Of a stretch of DNA of 64,000 nucleotides, positions 27,324 through 35,551 are shown one piece after another (positions within the stretch are counted from its first letter, which is position 1; each line of letters opens with the position of its first letter). The notes under the pieces were generated by a model, which searched no databases, had not been told where the DNA came from, and saw only the letters and a program-made list of their open reading frames with translations. This DNA comes from Achromobacter xylosoxidans A8. GTDB lineage: Bacteria; Pseudomonadota; Gammaproteobacteria; Burkholderiales; Burkholderiaceae_B. A program made the translations under genes and the position numbers. The stretch is from contig NC_014642.1 of the NCBI RefSeq assembly GCF_000165835.1, positions 62,001-126,000 of the forward strand. Reading direction: 5' to 3'.

Positions 27324-29846
27324 ATGCCGGAGTCCCTCAAGAAGTATCGCGAAAAGCGAAATTTCGCGGTCACAAGCGAACCCGCCGGCGGCGGTGCCGC
27401 GAACGAGGCCGCGCGCGCTTTCGTAGTTCAAAAGCATTGGGCCAGTCGCCTTCATTACGATTTCCGCTTGGAGCTCGGAGGGGCCATGAAAAGCTGGGCG
27501 GTACCGAAAGGCCCCTGCTATGACCCATCGGTCAAGCGCATGGCGGTCCAGGTGGAGGACCACCCAATAGCCTACAACCAATTTGAAGGCACAATCCCTA
27601 AGGGCGAGTACGGCGCGGGCAAAGTCATCATCTGGGATGAGGGCACTTGGATGCCAATCGGCGACCCGGCCAAGGGTTATCGGGAAGGCCAACTGAAATT
27701 CGACTTAGCCGGCACCAAGCTGCGAGGCCGTTGGGCGCTTGTTCGGATCAAAGGCAAGGAATCGGAAAAGCAGCCGCCGTGGCTCCTCATCAAAGACAGA
27801 GATGAATTCGCGCGAGATGTGCGGGATTTCAGCGTAATCGACGAAATGCCGGATAGTGTGGTGCCTCTGCGGACTCCAAAGCAGCGAACAGGGCGCAGAT
27901 CGCGGGAAGCTCCTGCAGCGAGCATAGGCGAAGGCAATCTGCCAGGCGAAGCGGCAGACCTCTTCGAGTCGCTAAAACCGCAACTGGCGACACTGGTGGA
28001 TGGGATCCCGCGTCGTGGTGACGATTGGCTTTATGAGGTGAAGTTCGACGGGTACCGTATGCTGGCGCGCGTTGACGGCAAAGCTGTGAAGCTTCTGACC
28101 CGCAACGGCCACGACTGGAGCGCCAAGGTGCCGCACCTTGTTACCGCCATCCAGCATCTGAACGCGCAGTCGGCCTGGATCGACGGTGAAATCGTCGTAC
28201 TTGCGGACAACGGGGTTCCGAGTTTTCAAGCACTCCAGAATGCTTTTGATGGGAAGCGGACGCGCGACATTGTTTTCTATGCGTTTGACCTGCCATATAT
28301 CGCTGGGAGGGATTTGAGGCGCGAGCCTTTGCACGTGCGCAGAGCGCTGCTTGCACAGCTGGTGGCCCCAGGTGCGAACGACCAGGTGCGATTCAGCGAG
28401 TCCTTCGACGCGTCGCCTACTGACCTCATCGCTTCAGCCTGTCGCATGGGGCTCGAAGGCATAATGGCCAAGCGGCAATCGGCTGGCTATGTGTCCCGGC
28501 GTACGGACGATTGGGTCAAGATTAAATGCGCGAAGCGGCAGGAATTCGTGATCGTAGGTTACACGGCACCGAAGGGCGGGCGGCTCGGATTTGGCGCGCT
28601 GCTGTTGGGCGTTTACGAAGCGGACGGCTCGTTGCGCTACGCCGGCAGCGTGGGCACGGGGTTCGACGACCGCACGTTGTCGGACATAAAACGTAAGCTC
28701 GATCGCCTCGGGCGGAAGGTTAGTTCGCTGAAATCCGGGAAGCCGAAGGCAGGCCGCGACGTGCATTGGGTCCAACCCACGCTTGTCTGTGAGGTGTCAT
28801 TCGCCGAATGGACCCAGGCGGGGCACGTGCGCCATGCGACCTTTCGGGGAATTCGGACGGATAAGTCGGCGCGCGCTATCACCCGAGAAATGTCGATCCC
28901 TGTCGCCGCAGTCGAAGCTTCGGACGCTGTGGCGCCAGCGCAAGCCGGGCCGCGTGCGCCGCTCCGAGTTCGATCCGGAAAACTCTCCAATCCAGACCGG
29001 GTTGTCGACCCCTCGACCGGCCTGACGAAGCTAGACCTGGCACGCTATTACGGCCTTGTCGCGCCGCTGCTGTTGGAACACCTTGCGAACCGGCCCGTGT
29101 CCTTTGTGCGCGCACCCAGCGGCATTCAAGGCACACTCTTTTTCCAGAAACACCTAGATGCGGCGATTCCAGGCGTGAAGGCGTTACCCGAGCGGCTGCA
29201 TCCCGGTCATCCCGCGCTGCTGGAAGTGTCTACGCCGGAAGCCATCATGGCGGCGGCTCAGATGAACGTCGTTGAATTTCACACTTGGAACGCCGTCAAA
29301 AGCGCGATTGGCAAGCCGGACCGATTAATTCTTGACCTGGATCCGGGCGAGGGGGTGCCATGGGCGACAGTGCAGCAGGGCGCACAGCTGGTACGCGTGC
29401 TTCTGAAGGAAATCGGCTTGGAAGGGTGGCTCAAAACCAGCGGTGGCAAGGGGCTGCATGTCATGGTGCCGCTGCGGAAACAATATGACTGGGACACAGT
29501 GAAGGCTTTCTCCGAAGCGATGGTGCTGCATCTCGCCCGCACGTTGCCTCAACTCTTCGTGGCCAAAAGCGGGCCGAAGAATCGTGTGGGCAAGATTTTC
29601 GTGGACTATCTTCGTAACGGCTTCGGCGCGACAACGGTCGCGGCTTGGTCGGCGCGGGCCCGGCCAGGTCTCGGCGTATCGGTGCCCGTCGCTTGGGAAG
29701 AACTCCCGAAGCTGACCAGCGGCGCGCAATGGACGATCGCGAAAATACACCACCGGCTGGACGCGGCCAACGCCCCTTGGGAAGGTGTCGCACCGCAGGC
29801 GCTGGCGCGCCCGATGAAGGCGTTGGGATTCTTCCCCAAGTCTTGA
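27324..29846 (+). CDS. ligD: Multidomain ATP-dependent DNA ligase D (LigD)
   Basis: An 840-residue NHEJ ligase in the order phosphoesterase, ligase, polymerase. The PE domain (residues ~30-190) has FVVQKHWASRLHYDFRLELGG; the ligase domain has the nucleotidyl-Lys motif EVKFDGYR near residue 238 and EGIMAKR plus DWVKIKC further on. The polymerase/primase domain (from ~560) has LILDLDPGEGVPW with the metal-binding DxD near 670 and SGGKGLHVMVPL. LigD normally acts with Ku in end joining, but no ku gene is in this window. It probably depends on a Ku encoded elsewhere or serves element-related repair. Confidence 0.95.
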   Translation: MPESLKKYREKRNFAVTSEPAGGGAANEAARAFVVQKHWASRLHYDFRLELGGAMKSWAVPKGPCYDPSVKRMAVQVEDHPIAYNQFEGTIPKGEYGAGKVIIWDEGTWMPIGDPAKGYREGQLKFDLAGTKLRGRWALVRIKGKESEKQPPWLLIKDRDEFARDVRDFSVIDEMPDSVVPLRTPKQRTGRRSREAPAASIGEGNLPGEAADLFESLKPQLATLVDGIPRRGDDWLYEVKFDGYRMLARVDGKAVKLLTRNGHDWSAKVPHLVTAIQHLNAQSAWIDGEIVVLADNGVPSFQALQNAFDGKRTRDIVFYAFDLPYIAGRDLRREPLHVRRALLAQLVAPGANDQVRFSESFDASPTDLIASACRMGLEGIMAKRQSAGYVSRRTDDWVKIKCAKRQEFVIVGYTAPKGGRLGFGALLLGVYEADGSLRYAGSVGTGFDDRTLSDIKRKLDRLGRKVSSLKSGKPKAGRDVHWVQPTLVCEVSFAEWTQAGHVRHATFRGIRTDKSARAITREMSIPVAAVEASDAVAPAQAGPRAPLRVRSGKLSNPDRVVDPSTGLTKLDLARYYGLVAPLLLEHLANRPVSFVRAPSGIQGTLFFQKHLDAAIPGVKALPERLHPGHPALLEVSTPEAIMAAAQMNVVEFHTWNAVKSAIGKPDRLILDLDPGEGVPWATVQQGAQLVRVLLKEIGLEGWLKTSGGKGLHVMVPLRKQYDWDTVKAFSEAMVLHLARTLPQLFVAKSGPKNRVGKIFVDYLRNGFGATTVAAWSARARPGLGVSVPVAWEELPKLTSGAQWTIAKIHHRLDAANAPWEGVAPQALARPMKALGFFPKS

Positions 29847-29880
29847 CGGCTTAACCTTACGATGTTGCCGGGCAGATGGG

Positions 29881-30570
29881 CTAGATGGGACGCCCCGCTC
29901 TTTGGCGAGGCTTGCGCTGGCTGGCTTTCGCGGCTTCCAGTTCAATTTGTCGGGCGGCCAACTCTTCCGGCGTGAGCAGCGTCGCGTCGGATGGTAGAAA
30001 CCAGCCAACGACACATGTTTGGTCACGAACCGCAAGTTGAATGTGCGAGTCCAGTCGAAAGCCCGAATGCGGGCTCACTTCCTCACCCTGCCCGAAGGCT
30101 CCTCGAACCACCTGATACTCCGTCATGGCCCGTTCGCGACGAATTTCGTGCAGGTAGGTGAAAACAGCATTGTCCAATTGGCGCAGGATGAAGTCGCGAT
30201 CATCCGGGTGCGATTGGTGATTGGTGGGTAGAGCGTGGCCCACTTGGCTCAACGCTTCATATGCGTTGGCAAATTCGACAATACCGGCCTGGGTTGTCAT
30301 GTCGAGCCACTGCTGCACGCGCAAGACAGCCCCGACTACAGCCGGGGTAACGATCGGCTGTTTAGTATAAAGGCGTTCGGGATGTCGCTGCGAGGCATCG
30401 GCGAAGCGCAGCGCGCGCTCGGGATCGTTCTCGAAGAAGTAAACCCCTGGACCGAGCCAGTCGTACTTGTTCTGACTTTGCTTGAGAGCCCGCAGTTGTC
30501 CACCGACGAGCGCATCGCGCGTCACGATGTCGCATCCATGGTACGCCACGATCAGATGGCCGGCGCTCAC
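29881..30570 (-). CDS. Putative ADP-ribosyltransferase-fold protein (toxin candidate)
   Basis: A 229-residue protein. The N-terminus has IVAYHGCDIVTRDALVGG (residues ~8-25) then YDWLGPGVYFFENDPERALRFA (~36-57). The pattern YHG...G-G-YF----A--FA recalls the H-Y-core of PARP/DUF3990-type ADP-ribosyltransferases. A later FDNAVF-type segment (QLDNAVFTYLHEIR, ~130) and QVVRGAFGQGEEVSPHSGF could supply the acidic catalytic region. The GTG start overlaps the stop of a small basic gene by four bases, as in many toxin-antitoxin pairs. The enzymatic assignment is inference from motif spacing; it could be another fold. Confidence 0.6.
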   Translation of the reverse strand: MSAGHLIVAYHGCDIVTRDALVGGQLRALKQSQNKYDWLGPGVYFFENDPERALRFADASQRHPERLYTKQPIVTPAVVGAVLRVQQWLDMTTQAGIVEFANAYEALSQVGHALPTNHQSHPDDRDFILRQLDNAVFTYLHEIRRERAMTEYQVVRGAFGQGEEVSPHSGFRLDSHIQLAVRDQTCVVGWFLPSDATLLTPEELAARQIELEAAKASQRKPRQRAGRPI

Positions 30571-30872
30571 TCGAAAGCTGCCGTCAGCTTCCCGGTGGCA
30601 GTGAAAATACCGGCGCGTTTTGCGACTTTAAGCGCTTCCTTGGGAGTACTGAGATAGGGGTTCGCCGGTTTGACCGACTTCAGAACAGTAATCGTGCCCT
30701 GCGGCTCCTTCCCCACCTGGGTCCGGGGACGTTTTGCTTCACTTCCCTTGGCTTTCGCCGGCACAGCTCGGCCCTTCGCCGACTTGGGGGCGGCACGGCC
30801 GGTGTCCACCACATAGCGCACGACCTTTGTGTCGCCCGCTCCGGTGGACGTTCGTTTGAGGACTTTGCTCAT
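30567..30872 (-). CDS. Small basic protein, possible antitoxin partner
   Basis: A 101-residue, Lys/Ala-rich protein starting at MSKVLKRTS (the longer ATG at 30923 is less likely). The first ~60 residues are low-complexity and basic, and the last ~40 (NPYLSTPKEALKVAKRAGIF, then TATGKLTAAFE) look folded. Its stop overlaps the start of the ADP-ribosyltransferase-like gene (GTGA). Size, order and overlap match an antitoxin upstream of its toxin, but no known antitoxin domain is recognised. A LexA-like box lies about 115 bases upstream. Confidence 0.6.
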   Translation of the reverse strand: MSKVLKRTSTGAGDTKVVRYVVDTGRAAPKSAKGRAVPAKAKGSEAKRPRTQVGKEPQGTITVLKSVKPANPYLSTPKEALKVAKRAGIFTATGKLTAAFE

Positions 30873-30986
30873 GACATTATTTTCGCACACCCCTGGCACT
30901 GGCGTAAGGTAGCAAGGGGCCAAACTCTCATTACGAGCAGCCAGCCAGCCCCCACTTTGACATCAGCCTCAGGGCACCGTTAAGAA

Positions 30987-31006
30987 TACTGTATAGACGT
31001 ACAGCA
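30987..31006. promoter_or_regulatory. LexA-like SOS box
   Basis: TACTGTATAGACGTACAGCA matches the LexA pattern CTGT-N8-ACAG (30989-31004) with TA in front, as in strong boxes. It lies upstream of the minus-strand small basic/ADP-ribosyltransferase-like pair. No supported plus-strand gene follows for over 600 bases. LexA control of the pair is therefore the most economical reading but is unproven. Confidence 0.55.
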
Positions 31007-31456
31007 TTAATATTCCAGCCCCTCTAGGCGCGAACCCCGCGCTTCGGAAAGGTCAAGCACGTCGCGTCGGCGCTCATTAGCCAAGTCGTGATGGCCGGAT
31101 GTGGGCTCCTACTACACCGGAGTCCATTCCATGAGTCTTCACGATCACACGTCGGTTGGCGCCCCCCAGCAAAGCCGTATTCACTGCTCATTAGCGACCG
31201 GCCAAGTGGTCACACTCTCGATTCAAGGCCACTCCATCAGGGGGACCGGAGGCGAGAGCTTCAGCCAGACGGACGTCCAAAGCGAGGGCGAGGGCGCCTG
31301 CCCGCACCGGATGTGCGCGACCGCCGGGCTCGGGTCTTGGACAGCATGTAGAAGGCTCTGCCTCTGTTGGCGAGGCTTAAGGGGAGGTGCGAGTTCCAAA
31401 CTTGCATTCAATCTCACGATTCTGGTGTGGACTTTTTGAAACGCCATGCCTATAGG
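31007..31456. other. Intergenic stretch without a supported gene
   Basis: About 450 bases between a LexA-like box and the promoter of the second DUF5623-like gene. A frame of 112 codons at 31101 has no recognisable pattern. The sequence may be debris, since the duplicated block starts just after it. Confidence 0.5.
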
Positions 31457-32520
31457 TTGACTTCGGACAACGGGGGCCGGTACATTGCGAATTGCGCTGG
31501 CACGCGCACGACACCGTCTTCCAAAGCTCCTAGAGCAGTGCTGATGTTTTCATTTGGCCGATGCTTTTATCCCCGGCCTACAGTAGCAGTGGCGACGGTG
31601 ACGCTGTGATCTAGGCTTTGAGGATCGAAGCATATGAACATCGCCAGCATTCGGCCGTCCACCCCGGGCGGCATCAAGCAACTCGCCAAGAAACTCTCGC
31701 GCGAGCACAACATCCCCCATACCCGCGCACTCGACGAAGCCAGCCGCCAGGCAGGTTTCGAGAACTACGTCCATGCGAGGCGTGAGCTCGCCGGCGCAGT
31801 CGTACCGTATCCTTATCCGGTCTATTTGTCCGTGCACTGGTTTGCTCCACGCGGGCGCAAGGACGAACCCATGCCCGGCGCCCTAAGGGCTGGGCGCGAG
31901 ATCCTACGCGTGGATCTCGCCCGGCCGCTGCCCGACATTGTGGCCAAGCACCGCGTCGGGTACGGACGTGGCCTGTACGGCTTCCGGATGGAGTACGTCG
32001 ATCATTTGGAACATCGTACGAACGTGGAAGGTCAGGACGAGGCTCGCAGCCGTTTGCTTGGGGCTGCGCGCGCCCTGCGCTTCATGGAAGCGACGGGCCT
32101 GCAACCCGTGACGACCAAGCAGTTTCAGCATCTCGCGCAAATGCTGGAGCAATTGCCTGGCGGAGACCACGACTCAGACTGGTTTGATCCTGTGACGGGA
32201 GGCTATGTTTGCCTCGACGAGCCCTATGACGCTGCGATCAAAAGCGTCGCTGCGACGCGCACACAGTGGCTCGAACGCAATGGTTTGAAGATGGTCGCTC
32301 CCGCATGGGAAGGCATTTACTATGCTGGCGAGTGCGTGCCGTTCCTGATAAGCCCGGACGGCGCACTGTTGGCGCGTGCCGCGGATGCGCTGGCCAAGGT
32401 GCAGGCCGTGACGACGCCTGAAACATGGCCGCACGAAAAGGGAGTGTGCAATGACGATTTTGTCAGTCCCCAGCGCCAAGCCGATGCAAAGCCGCGACGG
32501 CCGCGGCCCGGCCCGTCCTG
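31451..32520 (+). repeat. Duplicated promoter-plus-gene block (copy 2; copy 1 at ~25930-26996)
   Basis: From the promoter through the codons for the RRPGP segment, this stretch is a diverged direct duplicate of about 25930-26996. Homology covers the promoter, the leader and nearly 300 codons, and then stops abruptly because copy 1 lacks the C-terminal domain. The two copies enclose ligD, DUF3606 and the ADP-ribosyltransferase-like pair. Confidence 0.75.
31457..31486 (+). promoter_or_regulatory. Sigma-70-like promoter of the full-length DUF5623-like gene
   Basis: TTGACT (31457-31462), 18 bases, TACATT (31481-31486), identical in hexamers and spacing to 25936-25965. The downstream leader with GACACCGTCT and CCAAAGCTCCTAGAGCAGT is also conserved. 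Confidence 0.65.
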
Positions 32521-32980
32521 GCGGGACCACCAGGGCGCTACGCCTTACGGCGGAGCGCCCGGTATCCCCTCGCGCTGGCGTCCGACAAAGCCAATGGCCT
32601 TCTCCCTGCACCAGCAACTGGGTCCCCTGATGCAAGGGATCTGCTCCGCAGCCTGGCCCTGGCGCGTGCGCCAGAAGCTGTCGTCCGCCCGTTCAGAGCT
32701 GGAGGAATGGTCCATCAAAGAACATAGTGTGCAACAGGGCAGAGCCGTGTACGACATCTACTACGGTGGTTCGCACACGGTGTACGCCAATTCAGCCGCT
32801 GAGCTTATGGCGATGCTGACGACCGCTCGAGCCATTGTCGAGCGGGGATACGGCGACTGCAAGCCTCGGCGGAACTTGCTCGCAGCCTTCGATGCGGCGC
32901 TCAACGAGATGGGAAAGGCGCAGGCCAAACAGGCGAAAAGCCGCGCTCCAGGCCCGCAGCCTGAGCGCGCCGACAAGTAG
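31634..32980 (+). CDS. DUF5623-like protein, full length
   Basis: A 448-residue cytoplasmic protein. Residues ~10-52 form the short helical module (IKQLAKKLSREHNIPHTRAL, DEASRQAGFENYVHARREL). The middle matches the truncated paralog at 26110. The C-terminal ~150 residues (from WRDHQGATPYGGAPG, with a long charged stretch RQKLSSARSELEEWSIKEH and a final RRNLLAAFDAALNEM) are unique to this copy. Function is unknown. Its own promoter is at 31457 and an intrinsic terminator follows at 33004. Confidence 0.85.
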   Translation: MNIASIRPSTPGGIKQLAKKLSREHNIPHTRALDEASRQAGFENYVHARRELAGAVVPYPYPVYLSVHWFAPRGRKDEPMPGALRAGREILRVDLARPLPDIVAKHRVGYGRGLYGFRMEYVDHLEHRTNVEGQDEARSRLLGAARALRFMEATGLQPVTTKQFQHLAQMLEQLPGGDHDSDWFDPVTGGYVCLDEPYDAAIKSVAATRTQWLERNGLKMVAPAWEGIYYAGECVPFLISPDGALLARAADALAKVQAVTTPETWPHEKGVCNDDFVSPQRQADAKPRRPRPGPSWRDHQGATPYGGAPGIPSRWRPTKPMAFSLHQQLGPLMQGICSAAWPWRVRQKLSSARSELEEWSIKEHSVQQGRAVYDIYYGGSHTVYANSAAELMAMLTTARAIVERGYGDCKPRRNLLAAFDAALNEMGKAQAKQAKSRAPGPQPERADK

Positions 32981-33003
32981 CAGCCCGCGCCGGAACCACA
33001 CGG

Positions 33004-33026
33004 ATGCCCCCTTGGGGCATTTTCTT
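33004..33026 (+). terminator. Intrinsic terminator of the DUF5623-like gene
   Basis: ATGCCCC, three-base loop, GGGGCAT, then TTTTCTT, starting 24 bases after the stop codon. A tight seven-pair GC-rich stem with a T-rich tail. Confidence 0.8.
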
Positions 33027-33132
33027 GGGCGGCGCCGGCGCGTGGCCGACGACAGGTGCCACCTGGCCGCGCACGGCGCCCCCAACCAACCAGATTCCGC
33101 TGCCCCAGGATGCTCACACCGCCGGCCTGGCT

Positions 33133-33450
33133 TCAGTGCTTCGTCGCGGTGATAGACGGGATCGTGCTTGACGTCTGCAAGCACGCAACCTCTAGCGTCT
33201 TATCCAGCATCCGGCGCACCGCTTCGTGCTGGCGTTGGAGATATGCGGGGATGGATTTCGGGTTCGCTTTGGCCTCTTGAAGCTCGGCGTCCTCGATGAT
33301 GGCATTGCATTGATCTACGCATTCGTCGCAAATCAGTACAGCCAGGCCGGCAATGAGCTTGCGTACTTCGTGCTGAGTTTTGTCGCAGAAGGAGCAGCGC
33401 AAGATTTCCGGCTGCTTTTTGTGGCGGCGGCGCTTCTTGGGCTCGTCCAT
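33133..33450 (-). CDS. Stand-alone ClpX-type C4 zinc-finger protein
   Basis: A 105-residue protein whose middle is the zinc-binding N-domain of Clp[20 protein letters not shown], then [16 protein letters not shown] (residues ~17-52), with four metal cysteines as CxxC...CxxC. The first 15 residues are very basic (KKRRRHKKQ) and the last 50 are helical. There is no AAA+ ATPase domain. In ClpX this domain dimerises and binds substrates and adaptors, so the protein might act as an adaptor or competitor of ClpXP. It follows its upstream neighbour by five bases. Confidence 0.88.
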   Translation of the reverse strand: MDEPKKRRRHKKQPEILRCSFCDKTQHEVRKLIAGLAVLICDECVDQCNAIIEDAELQEAKANPKSIPAYLQRQHEAVRRMLDKTLEVACLQTSSTIPSITATKH

Positions 33451-33455
33451 CTGAA

Positions 33456-34085
33456 TCAGGCCGGCGCAACGGAGTGCGGATGCGGTACCAGCTGGCCGTG
33501 TGGCAGGAGCGGATCCATGTCCAGCTCCTCGTCACCAGAGAACTCCAGCGCCTCGTTGGGATCGTCGGTCCACACCGGTTCGTACCCGATGAAGCCGTTC
33601 ATATCCTTGAGGTAGCGTGCGGACGTCGCGGCCGGAACATCGGCCCAGCTGGCGCTTCCCAGCCATTCCAGCAGCTCGTCAGCTGTCTGGTTCGCTTGAT
33701 GTGCCAAGGCGCTAAGACCGCCCGAAAGACGGGTGATGAAGTAGTGCAGCCCGTTGTCGAAGCACTCAAAATCTTCGTCCCGTGGTGGCGGACCACACAA
33801 TTCGAAGCGCTTGTTTTCCACGTCATTCCAGAGGTCGGCGGTGAAATACCTGTATTTCGTTCCGTAGAGCCAATGCTCGCGCCAGGCCGCAGGCAGGCGC
33901 AGCGCGTGCTCAAGCGAGGTCGTCAAGCTGTGCTCATTCGGCAGGCCGACGTCGGAGTTGTCGTAGACGCTCCAATACACGGGACCCAGAACAGGATGAG
34001 AGGCACATACGTGCACACCACCGACAACGGTTTGCATGAGGACGAACCGTGGCGACAGCGATTCACTGGTCGGGCAAGGGGTCAC
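33456..34085 (-). CDS. Conserved hypothetical accessory protein
   Basis: A 209-residue protein. The GTG at 34085 is chosen because AGGAGA lies seven bases upstream, although the frame is open to 34145. It is rich in aromatic residues ([40 protein letters not shown]-type segments) and has an acidic C-terminus. I recognise no domain. It forms a two-gene unit with the ClpX-type zinc-finger gene, so the zinc finger may act on or with it. Confidence 0.65.
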   Translation of the reverse strand: MTPCPTSESLSPRFVLMQTVVGGVHVCASHPVLGPVYWSVYDNSDVGLPNEHSLTTSLEHALRLPAAWREHWLYGTKYRYFTADLWNDVENKRFELCGPPPRDEDFECFDNGLHYFITRLSGGLSALAHQANQTADELLEWLGSASWADVPAATSARYLKDMNGFIGYEPVWTDDPNEALEFSGDEELDMDPLLPHGQLVPHPHSVAPA

Positions 34086-34190
34086 GGGTGTTTCTCCTGA
34101 GCATATCGGGGGGGAAAGCCTATCCGTGGCCTGGCCCGAGGTCAATACGGCCAGCCAGGGCGGTCAAGCCAAAGCGGGCCGCAGCCATGT

Positions 34191-34435
34191 ATGGCAATCG
34201 TGACCCACGTCGCAGACGAAGGCGTCATCGGCCCGGTCGGGCCGCGCTTCGCAGTGCTGGGCGTGACCGACGACCGAACTTCTGCCAGTGCTGCGGACGC
34301 CAGGGCCTCAAGCGCGTGGTCTGGGTCGAGGAAGGCGAGAGTAGGGAGGTGCAGCACTTCGGCGTCGTGTGCATCACGGTGGTGGCCGCCCGCGGTTTCG
34401 GCATAACGCTGGCCGCCAAGGTCGCGATCGCCTGA
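34191..34435 (+). pseudogene. Frameshifted small CxxC zinc-finger gene
   Basis: The downstream frame reads NFCQCCGRQGLKRVVWVEEG, then EVQHFGVVC. This resembles a small plasmid/island protein type with CxCCGR-LKRTV...YFGVVCAA. The upstream part in the next frame reads GPRFAVLGVTDDR from an ATG at 34191. Joining them needs one frameshift near 34275. No ribosome-binding site is clear, so it is called a broken gene. Confidence 0.4.
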
Positions 34436-34456
34436 TTCCAAGACGGCGTCGACCAT

Positions 34457-34499
34457 AAATTTCGCCATGGCCACAGACGTCAGCATGATGGCGAAATTT
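34457..34499. promoter_or_regulatory. Perfect 12-bp inverted repeat upstream of the Abi-like gene
   Basis: AAATTTCGCCAT (34457-34468) and ATGGCGAAATTT (34488-34499) are exact inverted copies separated by 19 bases, ending 67 bases before the Abi-like start codon. This could be an operator, a transcript hairpin controlling expression, or a recombination site. Position favours regulation. Confidence 0.6.
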
Positions 34500-34566
34500 G
34501 TATTACGTTTCGTGTTTGCCCGAGGGCCGCGCCGGCTCTTCTCCATCCCTCGACCTAAGGAACCAC

Positions 34567-35475
34567 ATGCAGACGAGTTTTTCCCGCCGCCATGGCTTGG
34601 ACTTGGCCACTGGCCCGTTGACCTACAACGCGCTTCCCGACGCGTTGCGTCTGGAGCTGTTCGGAATGCTGCAGGCTGGCATTTGTGCAGCAGGCGACCA
34701 AGAATCGGCCTATACGCGTGAATATGCGGTCTACCGTGACCTTTGCATCCACATCCATCGGACACCGGCGGTGCTATGTGGCGACGAGGACGACGTTGCT
34801 GAGCGCTATCGCCACGAACACCTGCTCCAATTGCTGACCACGGCCGCGTGGCACCAAGTCTTGAGCATGGTTGAGCTCGTTGTGCCGGACATCCTGCCAG
34901 CTCGTGCGATAAATGATCTATTTAAGGCCCACCGTGTTGGATATCGCGTGCGACGCAATGCAGACAGTGGCAGGATGGCTGTCGAAAACTTTTATGAAGG
35001 TGATGCTCAGCCCGTGAGAGAGGAGGGCAGCGCTTTGACGGAGCATCCGGACATCCGGGAAATGCTGGAGCAAGCGCGTCGTGACCTGGTCAGTCCCACC
35101 AGCGTGAACGCTGCGCGCGCAGCCGCTTCGGCCGTTCAGGCCTTGGAATCCTATCTCAAGCGATGGATTGCTCACAGCGGCCAGAAGGCGCCGGCGACGT
35201 TGGGAGATGCGATCAAAGCGCTACGCACTAAATTTGCTCTGGATCCGCAGTTCTTGAATGCGCTGGAGCAGATTTATATCTGGCGGAATCGCACGCCCGG
35301 CGTCGGCCACGGAGGGGCAACGCCCCCGGCTACTTCTGTCGCGGAGGTCCTTTTCGTCATTGACCAAGCCTGCTGCTTTGTGAACTATTTTTCCCGCCAA
35401 GGGAAACCGGCGCCGGCGACCTCTGGCGAGCTCGAGGCTGAAGCAAAGGCTGAAACAGCGGAAGGCGCCGATTAG
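34567..35475 (+). CDS. Abortive-infection-like protein (AbiJ-type N-terminus, HEPN-like C-terminus)
   Basis: A 302-residue protein starting at 34567 after AAGGAA (the open frame reaches 34498). The N-terminal ~150 residues (PLTYNALPDALRLELFGML, then VELVVPDILPARAINDLF) match the general layout of AbiJ N-terminal domains. The C-terminal part has RAAASAVQALESYLKRWI, LGDAIKALRTKF and IYIWRNRTPGVGHGG, whose R-x(n)-H spacing is the HEPN/Abi_C ribonuclease motif. A role as a phage-triggered RNase is an inference from these motifs. A perfect inverted repeat lies upstream. Confidence 0.7.
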   Translation: MQTSFSRRHGLDLATGPLTYNALPDALRLELFGMLQAGICAAGDQESAYTREYAVYRDLCIHIHRTPAVLCGDEDDVAERYRHEHLLQLLTTAAWHQVLSMVELVVPDILPARAINDLFKAHRVGYRVRRNADSGRMAVENFYEGDAQPVREEGSALTEHPDIREMLEQARRDLVSPTSVNAARAAASAVQALESYLKRWIAHSGQKAPATLGDAIKALRTKFALDPQFLNALEQIYIWRNRTPGVGHGGATPPATSVAEVLFVIDQACCFVNYFSRQGKPAPATSGELEAEAKAETAEGAD

Positions 35476-35551
35476 GCGTCAGCACGTCCGGTACCGATCC
35501 CTTCTGGCCAGGAGCCGCGCGGAGTCGAAGGCGCCAGCCAAACCGTACGGC

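Noticed and set aside
31101..31439. 112-codon frame as a gene
   Set aside because: No ribosome-binding site, odd composition and no pattern; called unassigned intergenic DNA.
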